This document shows positions 1 through 8,582 of a DNA stretch of 64,000 nucleotides, piece by piece; the first letter of the stretch is position 1, and each line of letters starts with the position of its first letter. The stretch spans positions 1 to 64,000 of the forward strand of contig NZ_FRBC01000008.1 of NCBI RefSeq assembly GCF_900142515.1. The letters are read 5' to 3'. Origin of the DNA: Pseudoselenomonas ruminantium. GTDB taxonomy: Bacteria > Bacillota > Negativicutes > Selenomonadales > Selenomonadaceae. The notes under the pieces were generated by a model. That model saw nothing but the letters and a program-made list of their open reading frames with translations, searched no databases and was not told the origin of the DNA. The translations under genes were made by a program, and so were the position numbers.

Positions 1-198
1 ATCCACGGAGCACTGCTGAGAATGAATCGCTCCATACAATCAGAAGGTACTTTTGGCGTAATGAAATATGATCGCTGGTATAAACGAGTCGTAAGAAAAG
101 GCATGGAACAGGTAAGACTGGAAATTTTCCTTGTTTCTATAGGGCATAATCTTTATAAATACCATAATAAAATCAATCGAGTAAAATTAGCCGCATAA
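1..198 (+). CDS. C-terminal end of a DDE transposase (IS1182-like), cut by the window edge
   Basis: The frame is open from base 1 and ends at TAA 196-198, giving 65 residues. It contains SIQSEGTFGVMKYDRWYKR followed by a Val-Arg-rich stretch and a closing LYKYHNK motif. This is the region around the last catalytic glutamate (QSEGTFG) of IS1182-family DDE transposases and their usual C-terminus. The rest of the element lies to the left of the window. I could not place the right inverted repeat of the IS; it should fall in 199-280. It is a mobile-element remnant or intact copy next to the sugar-acid cluster, with no functional link to it. Confidence 0.8.
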   Translation: MHGALLRMNRSIQSEGTFGVMKYDRWYKRVVRKGMEQVRLEIFLVSIGHNLYKYHNKINRVKLAA

Positions 199-227
199 AC
201 AGATAATAAGCTACTTTATGGGGAAAG

Positions 228-246
228 GGGCATTGCGCCCTTTTTT
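228..246 (+). terminator. Possible terminator after the transposase
   Basis: A short GGGC/GCCC stem (228-231 with 237-240) is followed by six T at 241-246 on the plus strand. The stem is only four base pairs, so the call is weak. Nothing else is recognisable in 199-287. Confidence 0.35.
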
Positions 247-287
247 AGATTATAATGGTATAAGATACAAAATCACGCAATAAAAAA

Positions 288-326
288 GCGCTGTGGATAA
301 AATGCTTTCGCATTTCATCACAGCGC
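288..326 (-). terminator. Terminator of the kinase-pdxA-aldolase operon
   Basis: Outer arms GCGCTGTG (288-295) and CACAGCGC (319-326) enclose a second inner stem (ATGAAATGC with GCATTTTAT). On the minus strand the hairpin is followed by a T run (plus-strand A run 282-287). It lies just after the stop codon of the 333-1214 gene. Confidence 0.8.
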
Positions 327-332
327 CTTCTT

Positions 333-1214
333 TTATTTATCGTAAAGCTTGAATACTTCTTTCAGCGCCGCGTCGATTTGCGGAGATACGCAGTTAGACG
401 GCTCTCTGGCAGGGCCTACATTCCAGCCCCGCAGCTGCACAGCCCGCTTCACCACGGAATTGGGATTGCCCATTTGCATGACATTGCGGAAGGGGCGGAT
501 TTTTTTCTGTGCTTCGTTGGCCTTAGCCAAATCACCTGCTTTAAAGTAATTGTAGATGCTGACCATCAGTTCAGGGAATACGTTGGAGCAGCCCGCGATA
601 GCTCCCGCAGCACCGGCCTGCAATGCCCAGAGAATCAAAGAGTCACTGCCCATCAGCACATTAATGCTGGGGGCCGTATTTTCGATGTATTTCAGGGTAT
701 TATCAAAATTGCCGCTGCTGTCTTTGATACCGATGATGTTTTCATAAGCAGCCAGACGTTTGACAGTCTTCCAGTCAATGTTATTCCCGGTACGGCCAGG
801 GATATTGTAGAGCAGGATCGGCATATCCACGGCCTGCGCAATCGTGCTATAGTGGCGATAGATATCATCCTGAGATACCGCGACAAAATACGGCGAGATG
901 ATGGACAGGCAATCCACACCGCCCATGGCCTGCACAGCCTTGGATAATTTGATGGTTTCTTTCGTAGTCACGCATCCTGTACCTGCATACACCGGCACCC
1001 GGCCATCCACAGCTTTTACGGCTGCCTCGATGATACGCAGTTTTTCTTCATAGCTGAAGGCATAGAATTCGCCATTGGTTCCCAAGGGAAAAATCCCGCT
1101 GACCCCCGCTCCAATCAAATGGTCAATAAAGTCTTTATAGGCTGCAGGAGAAAATTCTTCCTTTTCGTCCAACGTAGTCAGTACCGGTGTGATGATTCCT
1201 TCTGGTTTAAACAT
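333..1214 (-). CDS. DHDPS/N-acetylneuraminate lyase family aldolase or dehydratase
   Basis: A 293-residue class I aldolase of the DHDPS superfamily (TIM barrel). The Schiff-base lysine is K164 in IIGIKDSSGN, the general acid-base tyrosine is Y136 in LLYNIPGRTG, and the carboxylate-binding loop reads GTNGE (45-49). Genuine DapA has GTTGE and sialic acid lyase has GSTGE, so the Asn in this loop argues for another 2-keto acid substrate. It is the last gene of an operon with a DUF1537 kinase and a PdxA-type dehydrogenase (17 bp after pdxA), which points to sugar-acid catabolism and not to lysine synthesis. The product would be pyruvate plus an aldehyde, or a dehydrated acid; which one cannot be read from the sequence. 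The ATG has a purine-rich GGGGGC site upstream. Confidence 0.85.
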   Translation of the reverse strand: MFKPEGIITPVLTTLDEKEEFSPAAYKDFIDHLIGAGVSGIFPLGTNGEFYAFSYEEKLRIIEAAVKAVDGRVPVYAGTGCVTTKETIKLSKAVQAMGGVDCLSIISPYFVAVSQDDIYRHYSTIAQAVDMPILLYNIPGRTGNNIDWKTVKRLAAYENIIGIKDSSGNFDNTLKYIENTAPSINVLMGSDSLILWALQAGAAGAIAGCSNVFPELMVSIYNYFKAGDLAKANEAQKKIRPFRNVMQMGNPNSVVKRAVQLRGWNVGPAREPSNCVSPQIDAALKEVFKLYDK

Positions 1215-1231
1215 AATATATGCCCCCTATT

Positions 1232-2242
1232 TCACTGCAATACATCTGCAAATTTAACCTGCGCCATCTGTGCGCCCAACAGAAGTGCCTCCGTCATGCT
1301 GCGGCTGTCAGCCTTGCCTGTGCCAGCCACCGGAAAGGCCGTCCCATGATCCACGGAAGTGCGGATGCAGGGCAGTCCGACCGTCACATTGACGCCGGTT
1401 TCAAAGCCCAGCACCTTTATGGGAATATGTCCCTGATCGTGATACATGCACACAACGATGTCGAATTCCTTCTTGTTCGCTGCCCGATGAAAGACGCTGT
1501 CCGGCGGTATCGGCCCCTGTGCATCAATACCAGCGCCCCGTGCTGCCTCGACTGCGGGGACGATTTCGCGTTCGTCCTCATCGCCGAAAAGGCCATGCTC
1601 ACCACAATGGGCATTCAATCCGGCTACGGCAATGCGCGGCTGAGGAATGCCCATCAATTTGACGGCTTCATCAGCCAGCCGGATAACGGTTTCCACGCGT
1701 TCCTTTTTGACCAGATCACAGGCCTGACGCATGGATACATGGGTGGTTACATGAATGACCTTCAGCGGACCGGAAACCAGCATCATGGAATAGTCTTTCG
1801 TCCCGGTCAAAGCGCCCAGGATCTCTGTATGGCCGGGATAAGGACAGCCCCCCATATGCAGCGCTTCTTTATTCAATGGTGCTGTCACAATGGCATGGAT
1901 TTCCTGCTGCTGGGCAGCTTTCACCGCAGCGGCAATGTATTCGTAAGCTGCCTTGCCAGCCCGGGCATCCAATTGTGCAAAGGGCAAATCCTGTGGCAGA
2001 TTATTCAGATCCACCACATCCACCATGCCATAATCTCTGCCTCCCTGCGCAGCATTCTCTACCTTGCGGATTTTCAGCGGACTGCCCACGATGCCTGCCG
2101 CCCGCTCCAATATCTTCTGATCACCGAACACTACAGGGCGGGCTTTTTCATAAAGCCCCTGATCCGCCAACGCCTTGATGATGATTTCCGGGCCAACGCC
2201 AGCCGCATCGCCCATAGTGATTCCCAACACCGGTTTTTCCAT
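1232..2242 (-). CDS. pdxA2: PdxA-family 4-phospho-sugar-acid dehydrogenase (PdxA2 type)
   Basis: A 336-residue NAD-dependent dehydrogenase of the PdxA family. It starts with the family signature GITMGDAAGVGPE and has the three metal-binding histidines in TTHVSMR (H168), NAHCGEHG (H212) and MYHDQGHIP (H268). Classical PdxA oxidises 4-phosphohydroxy-L-threonine in vitamin B6 synthesis. The PdxA2 branch, encoded next to DUF1537 kinases, oxidises and decarboxylates 4-phospho-D-erythronate or 4-phospho-threonates to dihydroxyacetone phosphate. The gene starts 12 bp after the DUF1537 kinase stop, so the PdxA2 role is the better reading; this is inference from context. No other vitamin B6 genes are nearby. 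Confidence 0.88.
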   Translation of the reverse strand: MEKPVLGITMGDAAGVGPEIIIKALADQGLYEKARPVVFGDQKILERAAGIVGSPLKIRKVENAAQGGRDYGMVDVVDLNNLPQDLPFAQLDARAGKAAYEYIAAAVKAAQQQEIHAIVTAPLNKEALHMGGCPYPGHTEILGALTGTKDYSMMLVSGPLKVIHVTTHVSMRQACDLVKKERVETVIRLADEAVKLMGIPQPRIAVAGLNAHCGEHGLFGDEDEREIVPAVEAARGAGIDAQGPIPPDSVFHRAANKKEFDIVVCMYHDQGHIPIKVLGFETGVNVTVGLPCIRTSVDHGTAFPVAGTGKADSRSMTEALLLGAQMAQVKFADVLQ

Positions 2243-2254
2243 CGATAACTCCCC

Positions 2255-3535
2255 CTATGCTTTGCCGTGAATGGCATTCAGTGCCGCAATAAAACAGTCC
2301 CGCTGGCCAAAGGCACCGGCCTTTGTAACCACCCACAGGCCATCACCTGTACCGCCATGCAGTTTGCCCAAAGGAATACCTGTGGCGACTTCCGCTACCA
2401 CTTCAATATAGCGGGCACCGATTGTCTTCAGCACATGTACAGCGGTATCCCCGCCAGTAAGGACCATGCCGGACAGCTTCGTCATATCCAGCTGCGCTAC
2501 GATCCTGCCCAGTACAACCGCCAGCTGCTCACTGACATCCCGTCCAGAAAGCCCTGCCCGGCTGCCAGCAGCTACGGCCGCTGTCACATCCTGCTGAGAT
2601 TCGCTGGTCGCCAACAATACATTCCAGCCTTCTGCCAGTGCCTGTTTCACCTGTGCCGCACAATCCTGCCAAAAGCCATCCTCTGTCAGAACCTTCTCGC
2701 CCGGCAATTTGATCAGCCGGGCATTACGCCGGGTGACCTCCTGCATCTGCTGATGCGTCTTTTCGCTGACACTGCCTGCGACTATCAGAACCGGTCCGCT
2801 GCGCCGGCCAGAGCCAGCTTCATCTGTATCCGCCAGTTCCGGCGAGGCGGTCAGAAAGTCGGCCAAGCCTGCTGAACCTGCCCAAAGGGCAGAAGGCCAC
2901 GCTTCCGTTCCCTGACGGATAGTCAGGAAGTCCTCTTCCTGCACCACATCAAAAATAAACCAGGAAATTCCTTGCTTCTGGCAGCTTGCCACTTCCCGGG
3001 CCACAGCCTCCCGCCCCTTTTTGATGACGGAAAGCGAAATCACCGCTGCCGTTCTGCCCGTCTGTTCCTCAATCAGCGCGGGAATATAAGAATCCTGAAC
3101 CGGCGTCTTGGGCGCATGTGCGATTTCCGTGAACTCCAGCGGCAGGCCATCCAGGAAATGATATCCGCCTACCGTCATGCGTCCGGCCCGTGGGTATGCC
3201 GGGGCAATGAACACCGCCTCCGGCTGATATACATCCGCAACAGCAGCAATCTCAGCCGCAAAATTGCCCCGTAAGGTCGAATCCATTTTTTTATAGATTG
3301 TCTGCACCTGCTCAGCCTGCAAATGGCGGGCGGCTTCTTTGACCACCCGATAAGCATCCGCAGCAGATAGATCACGGCTGTCCGTATTTACGACCACCAC
3401 CCGGCTGCCTTCACTTTTGGGCACTTCCTGATGCATATCAATCTGAACACTTGTACCGACACCACGCTTGGCAAATTGCACCGCCGTATCGTTAGCGCCA
3501 GTCAAATCGTCAGCAATCACCGCAAAACTAACCAT
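2255..3535 (-). CDS. DUF1537 four-carbon acid sugar kinase
   Basis: A protein of about 426 residues starting MVSFAVIADDLTGANDTA, the N-terminal hallmark of the DUF1537 (OtnK/DtnK) family, with the C-terminal nucleotide-binding part carrying MVLTGGDTAVHV and GIPLGKLHGGTGDGLWVVTKAGAFG. These kinases phosphorylate O4 of D-erythronate or D/L-threonate using ATP. I chose ATG 3533-3535 because GAAGGTGAG sits just upstream and the family starts there; an in-frame extension to 3595 would run across the sigma-54 promoter at 3580-3594. It is the first gene of the kinase-pdxA-aldolase operon. Exact substrate is unknown. Confidence 0.9.
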   Translation of the reverse strand: MVSFAVIADDLTGANDTAVQFAKRGVGTSVQIDMHQEVPKSEGSRVVVVNTDSRDLSAADAYRVVKEAARHLQAEQVQTIYKKMDSTLRGNFAAEIAAVADVYQPEAVFIAPAYPRAGRMTVGGYHFLDGLPLEFTEIAHAPKTPVQDSYIPALIEEQTGRTAAVISLSVIKKGREAVAREVASCQKQGISWFIFDVVQEEDFLTIRQGTEAWPSALWAGSAGLADFLTASPELADTDEAGSGRRSGPVLIVAGSVSEKTHQQMQEVTRRNARLIKLPGEKVLTEDGFWQDCAAQVKQALAEGWNVLLATSESQQDVTAAVAAGSRAGLSGRDVSEQLAVVLGRIVAQLDMTKLSGMVLTGGDTAVHVLKTIGARYIEVVAEVATGIPLGKLHGGTGDGLWVVTKAGAFGQRDCFIAALNAIHGKA

Positions 3536-3579
3536 TGCCTCACCTTCTTTAGCTTTTTTCATCTCCACCCGGATAAAAT

Positions 3580-3594
3580 GCATATTCCATGCCA
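3580..3594 (-). promoter_or_regulatory. Sigma-54 (-24/-12) promoter for the kinase-pdxA-aldolase operon
   Basis: Read on the minus strand, TGGCATG-N4-ATGC has the correct GG-to-GC spacing of sigma-54 promoters (consensus TGGCACG-N4-TTGC). The -12 GC lies at 3580-3581, so transcription should start near 3568, about 33 bases before the ATG at 3535. The TTGCAA repeats and the gene for a sigma-54 activator lie immediately upstream. Confidence 0.8.
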
Positions 3595-3633
3595 ACTAAA
3601 GAAAGGCGATAAACGGGGGTTAAGGAAAAAATC

Positions 3634-3692
3634 GTTGCAACAACTTGCACATTTTCATTGCAACCTGCAAAACAAATGCAACAGTTTGCAAC
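3634..3692. promoter_or_regulatory. Activator-binding array of TTGCAA-type repeats
   Basis: Six TGCAA/TGCAC units start at 3636, 3646, 3659, 3666, 3677 and 3687, most within longer TTGCAAC words and one as the palindrome GTTGCAAC (3634-3641). Spacing is mostly 10-13 bases, near one helical turn. They lie upstream of the -24 element, where a sigma-54 activator would bind, and the same word recurs upstream of the symporter gene. The likely ligand is the activator at 3698-5620 (inference). Confidence 0.65.
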
Positions 3693-3697
3693 AAAGG

Positions 3698-5620
3698 TTA
3701 TTTTTTCCTGCGCAGCCGGCGCCACAAGGTAGTACGATGAATCCCCAGCCGCGCCGCTGCCCGGCTGTAATTGTACTTTTCTTCGGCCAGTACCTGCTGC
3801 ATCAGCTCCCAATCCTCTGGAGCCGCTTCCGCAACAGCCTGCATTTTTTCATTTCCCCTCACGGACCCCGCCGTTTTTTCATCTGCCTCAGCCAATTCAT
3901 CCTGTTCCAGGCCGCTTTGCAGCGACTGCAAGGTGATACAAGGCATATCCGCCAGCAACACGGCCCGTTCCACCATATTGCCCAGCTGACGGATATTGCC
4001 CGGCCAGGGCTGCTGCTGCAAAAATTCCACAGCTGCCTGCTCCATGCCCTGTACCTGCGGATTGAGTTCCCGAAAAGATTGCAGCATGAATTCCACCAAA
4101 GCGGGAATATCGGCCGCTCGCTCCCGCAAAGTCGGCATCTGTATCCGCAGGATGTTCAACCGGTAGTACAAGTCTTCCCGAAATTCCCCCTGCTTCACTT
4201 GTGCCAGCAGATTCTGATTAGTGGCAGCGATAATCCGCACATCCACGGGAATTATGCTGTCACCGCCAATATGCATGATTTCTTTTTCCTGAATCACACG
4301 CAAAAGCTTGGCCTGCAAAGCACGCGGCATTTCCCCTATTTCATCCAGAAAAATCGTCCCGCCGTGAGCCAGCTCAAATACGCCCGGACGTCCTCCTTTA
4401 CGGGCGCCAGTAAAGGCCCCGTCCTCATAACCAAAGAGCTCGCTTTCCAGCAGGTTCTCCGGCAGAGCTGCACAATTCACCGCCACAAAGGGGCCATCGG
4501 CGCGACGGCTGGCATTATGGATGCCCTGTACCAACAATTCCTTGCCCGTGCCCGACTGACCAGTGACCAGAATAGTTGCATCGGTACGGGCATATTTTTC
4601 TGCCTTGTGCTTCATCTGCTGACAGGGCTCACTATCCCCCACGATATCGGTCAGGAAATGCTTTGCCACCAGTCCCTTGCGGTGGAGTTTTTGCCGCACG
4701 CTGCGCTCCTTTTTCTGCAGTTCCGATACATTCTGCAGACGATACAGGCTGCCAATGGGTTCACCGGCCAGCAGAAGCGGATTTTTCTGCAACATATAAT
4801 TGAAGCCACCAATAGCACAGACTGCCGTAAACCGACCTTCGCCATTGCTGCTCCATTCCAGCCCACGCAGTTCCTGCAGGGCGTCTGTCAGTCGTTTGTC
4901 GGTTACGGCAAAACGGCTGTGCTGGAAAATCTTTTCCGCCTGCGCATTGAACAACCGGATACGGTCATGTTCATCGGTGGTGATCACACCTTCGTCACTC
5001 TGCGCAATGACCGTTTCCAATGTTGCCGAGCGCTTTTTCTCCTCCCGGCGGATATCCGCAATGAGAAGCGCATCCTTCAGCGCCTTATAGACAGCCTCGC
5101 GCCCGGAATCAATCAACACACCGGGCAGCCCAAGGCTTTCTGCCACCTTCACCGAGATGGCATCTCCCAAGATGTATTCAATTCCCTGTGCCTTGGCGGC
5201 AGCAATCTTCGTCCGTGCTTCCTGTTCCCCCTGCACAGGAATTTCCACGATTTCCACGCCCATGACACGGCCCAGTTCTTCACAGCCATAAATCACATTG
5301 TCAAAACCTGCCAAGCCAATCTTACGGCAACGCGCCCCTGTTTCGGACAGCTTGCGCAGGATGTCCAAAAAGCTTACCCGAACGGTCACCACCGGAAGCG
5401 GCACATTCTCGCGGATATACTTAGCCGTGCCGCCACGGCTGACAATGACCTCTACACCATCTGTCAAAGATTTATGCAGCTGCAGCATGGCCTCATCCAG
5501 ATTTCCCTGAATCACCTTGATTTTCTTTCCCTCCTGAGGGAAACGCTCCGCGATTACCCGCTTAGCTGTCTGTGCCAAATGAGCAAACGGAGCCACAAAG
5601 AGGATTTGCTCTTTCCCCAT
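3698..5620 (-). CDS. PrpR-like sigma-54-dependent transcriptional activator
   Basis: A 640-residue enhancer-binding protein. Domains in order: PrpR-type N-terminal sensor (about 5-180), PAS domain (about 200-305), AAA+ ATPase (about 328-550) with Walker A GQSGTGKE (354-361) and the sigma-54 contact loop GAFTGA (401-406), and a Fis-type helix-turn-helix at the end ([21 protein letters not shown]). The start ATG has a near-perfect Shine-Dalgarno site, GGAGGTGAT. It lies between two operons that both have sigma-54 promoters with TTGCAA repeats, so it is most likely their dedicated regulator. The PrpR sensor suggests that a small organic acid or acyl ligand, perhaps a pathway intermediate, switches it on. 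Confidence 0.92.
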   Translation of the reverse strand: MGKEQILFVAPFAHLAQTAKRVIAERFPQEGKKIKVIQGNLDEAMLQLHKSLTDGVEVIVSRGGTAKYIRENVPLPVVTVRVSFLDILRKLSETGARCRKIGLAGFDNVIYGCEELGRVMGVEIVEIPVQGEQEARTKIAAAKAQGIEYILGDAISVKVAESLGLPGVLIDSGREAVYKALKDALLIADIRREEKKRSATLETVIAQSDEGVITTDEHDRIRLFNAQAEKIFQHSRFAVTDKRLTDALQELRGLEWSSNGEGRFTAVCAIGGFNYMLQKNPLLLAGEPIGSLYRLQNVSELQKKERSVRQKLHRKGLVAKHFLTDIVGDSEPCQQMKHKAEKYARTDATILVTGQSGTGKELLVQGIHNASRRADGPFVAVNCAALPENLLESELFGYEDGAFTGARKGGRPGVFELAHGGTIFLDEIGEMPRALQAKLLRVIQEKEIMHIGGDSIIPVDVRIIAATNQNLLAQVKQGEFREDLYYRLNILRIQMPTLRERAADIPALVEFMLQSFRELNPQVQGMEQAAVEFLQQQPWPGNIRQLGNMVERAVLLADMPCITLQSLQSGLEQDELAEADEKTAGSVRGNEKMQAVAEAAPEDWELMQQVLAEEKYNYSRAAARLGIHRTTLWRRLRRKK

Positions 5621-5651
5621 AAATCATCACCTCCGGAAAACATACCTTTTT

Positions 5652-5657
5652 ATTATA
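5652..5657 (-). promoter_or_regulatory. -10 element of the activator gene promoter
   Basis: TATAAT on the minus strand lies 32 bases upstream of the activator start codon. No good -35 box is seen 16-18 bases further up. This implies ordinary sigma-70-type, low-level expression of the regulator, independent of the flanking sigma-54 promoters. Confidence 0.45.
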
Positions 5658-5676
5658 CCCTTTCCCCAACCACGAG

Positions 5677-5703
5677 AAAAGCCGCTGACCAGCAGCGGCT
5701 TTT
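5677..5703. terminator. Terminator after the symporter-to-alcohol-dehydrogenase operon
   Basis: AAAAGCCGCTG (5677-5687) and CAGCGGCTTTT (5693-5703) form an 11-bp stem with a 5-base loop and T/A runs on both sides. It separates the upstream four-gene operon from the activator gene. Confidence 0.85.
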
Positions 5704-5712
5704 CTTCAAGGT

Positions 5713-6858
5713 TTAAAATAATTTTTCATACAGGCTGCGGATATCCGCTTTGCTCAGTTCCAGGCAGTTATTGACCAACAAACGCGTCTGCTGACTGCCG
5801 GATTCTACCAGAAAATCTATTTCTTCATGCTTGACACCGAATTTTTCCAGACTGACAGGAATCTGCGTTTCCTGGACAACATTGGCAATATCGGCAATGA
5901 TGTAATCTGCGCGTTCATCCACGGAAGTTCCGGCCTGCTTAGGATAGACCACATCACAGAGCCTTGCCAGACGTTCGGCACAGCCCCGCTTATTGAAGGC
6001 CATCACATGCGCAAACAGGATGGCATTGGATACGCCATGAGGAATATGGTATTTTCCCCCCAGCGGATAGGAAAGTGCATGAACCGCCGTTGTCCCGGAA
6101 CCGGTGATCGCCACACCACCATAGAATGCACCGACCATCAGTTCGAGTTTAGCCTCCAAATCCTCAGGATTCTTATAGGCCTTGCGGATATTATGGAATA
6201 TCTTCTGCGCCCCCATCAGCGCATAGGTATCGCTGAGCACCGTGGCCTTTTTCGAGGTGTAGCATTCCACCACATGTGCCAGGGCATCGACCGCCGTAGC
6301 CGCCAAAATCGGAGCCGGCAATCTGGCAATCATATCCACGTCCAGCAACACATAATCCGGAATCATGCAATCACTGACAATACCTTTTTTCGTCTCCAAT
6401 TCGGGAATGGCTACGATAGCATTGCAGGTAGCTTCCGAGCCGGTCCCACAAGTCGTAGGGATCATGACCGTCTTCATCTGCTTGACAGCGCGGCTGCTGT
6501 CCTGCAGCAGATCCTGCAAGGTATAATCTGCTCCAATGATGATGCTGGCCAGCTTGGCGGCATCCATCACACTGCCACCGCCTATGGCGATGATCAGATC
6601 CACCTTGCCGCCTGCCGCCTGAATGGTCCGTTCAACATCCGCGACACTTGGTTCAGCCGCCAGATCATCCACCACCCGAAGGTTCACCTGCTGACAGATT
6701 TCTTCTACGGTTTTCGTCAAACCGTTTTTACGGATATCCTTGCCCGTGAAAAGCAGCACGGATTTCGCCTGCTCCCGTTGGATGATCTCTGCCACTTTCC
6801 CGGATGTTCCCTGACCGCTATAAATGACAGATGGTATGGTTAACTGACAATCCTTCAT
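5713..6858 (-). CDS. Iron-containing alcohol dehydrogenase
   Basis: A 381-residue member of the group III (Fe-dependent) alcohol dehydrogenase family. The NAD-binding motif is IAIGGGSVMDAAK, the conserved TCGTGSEAT follows, and metal-binding histidines occur in DALAHVVECYT and HALSYPLGGKYHIPHGVSNA. Such enzymes interconvert aldehydes and alcohols using NAD(P)H. It is the last gene of the four-gene operon starting at the symporter and lies 18 bp after the sialidase-like gene. In this cluster it may reduce the aldehyde released by the aldolase, or oxidise a sugar alcohol (inference). The start follows a GGAGG ribosome site. Confidence 0.88.
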   Translation of the reverse strand: MKDCQLTIPSVIYSGQGTSGKVAEIIQREQAKSVLLFTGKDIRKNGLTKTVEEICQQVNLRVVDDLAAEPSVADVERTIQAAGGKVDLIIAIGGGSVMDAAKLASIIIGADYTLQDLLQDSSRAVKQMKTVMIPTTCGTGSEATCNAIVAIPELETKKGIVSDCMIPDYVLLDVDMIARLPAPILAATAVDALAHVVECYTSKKATVLSDTYALMGAQKIFHNIRKAYKNPEDLEAKLELMVGAFYGGVAITGSGTTAVHALSYPLGGKYHIPHGVSNAILFAHVMAFNKRGCAERLARLCDVVYPKQAGTSVDERADYIIADIANVVQETQIPVSLEKFGVKHEEIDFLVESGSQQTRLLVNNCLELSKADIRSLYEKLF

Positions 6859-6876
6859 GATAAAGCCTCCAATAGT

Positions 6877-8061
6877 TCAAGAAATACGATGTTTAAGCAG
6901 CCAATCTTCCGCAATCCGCACATATTTGATAGTCTGACGGAAATAAGTGAAAGTGACGTGGATATCACCATTGCGCCCCTGTTTGATAGAAGGATAGGAA
7001 AATTCCCGATTCTTCTTTTCCCGGGAATTATTGCTCATGCAGCTGCCATCCCCTTCCTGCAGATAACTGATGATAGGCCAGGTCTTGCCGTTATCTTCGG
7101 ACAGGGCAATGGCCATAGGTGCCCGGGGCGTGCCCCATATAGCATGGCGCCCCAATTTATCCACCTGCACCTGACTGTTGCTGTTGCGTTCCGCATCATC
7201 TACGCGGCCCGTTTCAATCTCATCATAAAGCGAGGCCCGTCTGTCACTGCTGTCACTGGCACAGATGTTATTGAATACCATCGCCATACGGCCATCCTGC
7301 AGCGTCGTAGCCTGAATCGATGAATTATTGTTGGGCAGGCTGATGGGTTCCGGCTCCGACCAATTATAACCATCTGCAGACGTACTGCGATAGATATGGT
7401 CTGCCCAGCGGCTGCGATACAGCGCAACCAGTGAACCATCCCGCACCACATTGATGCACATATGCACGCAACCAACACTTTCCGGTACCGATACTTCCTG
7501 CCAGGTCTTCCCCTTATCATGGGAAATGCAGACAGCAGACGTATCGTAATCCCCCACCCAGTTTTCCCCCGGACGGGTAGCACAGTGGAAAATCGGCAAA
7601 GCCCAGCTTCCATCCTGCAGGACAGTGATTGGCTGCCGGATAAAAGTTCCCGGTTCGGAAATCAGCGTCCTGATTTCCGACCAGGTATAACCGCCATCCT
7701 GTGATACCCGGTAACGGACAAAAGCCGTATCCTGATTGCCATATTTCTGTGCCGTATACAGGAGCCAGACCTCACCTTCCGGGCTTTCGAAGAGCACCGG
7801 ATTCTGCTCGGAACGTTCCGCATCATGGGAAAGCTGTTCCGGTTTCAACCACTGACCGCTGCCCTGCGGCAGGCGGGACATAAAGATGGAAATATCGCTG
7901 ACACCTTCCTGTGTACCTGAAAACCAGACACAGAGCAAATCCCCATTGCTAAGTTCCAGCAAATTGGAGGCATGATTCTGAGGACACTCAGAAGGCAGAT
8001 AGGCCTCCTGCCAATCATGTTCCTGATCATAACGCAGTTTTCCATCAAAATTCATCGTCAT
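6877..8061 (-). CDS. Cytoplasmic sialidase-fold (BNR/Asp-box) protein
   Basis: A protein of about 394 residues with at least four Asp boxes (SxDxGxTW type): SQDGGYTW, SHDKGKTW, TSADGYNW and SEDNGKTW. This marks a six-bladed beta-propeller of the sialidase superfamily. There is no signal peptide, so it should act inside the cell on an imported compound. I chose ATG 8059-8061 because AAGAGG lies 8 bases upstream; a longer frame would overlap the end of the YhcH gene. Related proteins are annotated as exo-alpha-sialidases, but the neighbours are sugar-acid enzymes and no other sialic-acid genes are present. The reaction is unknown; hydrolysis, elimination or isomerisation of a sugar acid are all possible. 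Confidence 0.8.
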   Translation of the reverse strand: MTMNFDGKLRYDQEHDWQEAYLPSECPQNHASNLLELSNGDLLCVWFSGTQEGVSDISIFMSRLPQGSGQWLKPEQLSHDAERSEQNPVLFESPEGEVWLLYTAQKYGNQDTAFVRYRVSQDGGYTWSEIRTLISEPGTFIRQPITVLQDGSWALPIFHCATRPGENWVGDYDTSAVCISHDKGKTWQEVSVPESVGCVHMCINVVRDGSLVALYRSRWADHIYRSTSADGYNWSEPEPISLPNNNSSIQATTLQDGRMAMVFNNICASDSSDRRASLYDEIETGRVDDAERNSNSQVQVDKLGRHAIWGTPRAPMAIALSEDNGKTWPIISYLQEGDGSCMSNNSREKKNREFSYPSIKQGRNGDIHVTFTYFRQTIKYVRIAEDWLLKHRIS

Positions 8062-8062
8062 T

Positions 8063-8569
8063 TCAAAAACCTCTTTTCTCACAGCCGCAGGCTGCTGCTG
8101 ACACTTTTACTACGATTTTCTTCACCGCTTTATGTTCACCAGCCTGACAATTGGGACGATGCACATCCCAGGGAAAGAAGATGGCCAGGCCTCCCGCAGG
8201 CAGCGTCAGCCACATTTCTTCTGCCGGCTTTTCCGCTGCGTTATAATAAAGGATATCATTGCTGGCCAGTTTATCGCTATCCACCAGATGGACATCATCC
8301 ATCGAGCAGACACCGATTTTCTCTTCCCCCATCACAATGCATTGGATATCGATATAATCCTCATGGCGTTCCGGACGGCGCTGATCAGCTGGCTCTGCAT
8401 CATAACAGGAAACTTTGGCAAACACCCGCTGTCCGTCAATTTCATGGCGCCCGGCAGGCAGCGCTGCCAAATCATGTTCCAGCAAGAAATTCAATCCCTG
8501 CCGGATAGCGGCCGGATACATGCCTAACTCCTGACCAATCGTATTAAGATTTCCCGCAATCATAATCAT
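8063..8569 (-). CDS. YhcH/YjgK/YiaL family protein
   Basis: A 168-residue DUF386 (YhcH/YjgK/YiaL) beta-barrel protein. Typical family segments are the HEDYIDIQCIVMGEEKIG stretch and the metal-site motif FFPWDVHRPNC near the C-terminus. Members occur in operons for sialic acid (NanQ) and for 2,3-diketo-L-gulonate (YiaL), where they help convert sugar anomers or related forms. It is sandwiched between the symporter (13-bp gap) and the sialidase-fold gene, so it probably acts on the transported compound in its cyclic form (inference). Confidence 0.85.
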   Translation of the reverse strand: MIMIAGNLNTIGQELGMYPAAIRQGLNFLLEHDLAALPAGRHEIDGQRVFAKVSCYDAEPADQRRPERHEDYIDIQCIVMGEEKIGVCSMDDVHLVDSDKLASNDILYYNAAEKPAEEMWLTLPAGGLAIFFPWDVHRPNCQAGEHKAVKKIVVKVSAAACGCEKRGF

Positions 8570-8582
8570 GCACCTCGCTTAT

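Noticed and set aside
3431-5716. A 761-codon open frame on the plus strand
   Set aside because: It lies fully antisense to the sigma-54 activator gene, whose protein has clear domains and a perfect ribosome site; the antisense frame has no ribosome site or recognisable domain.
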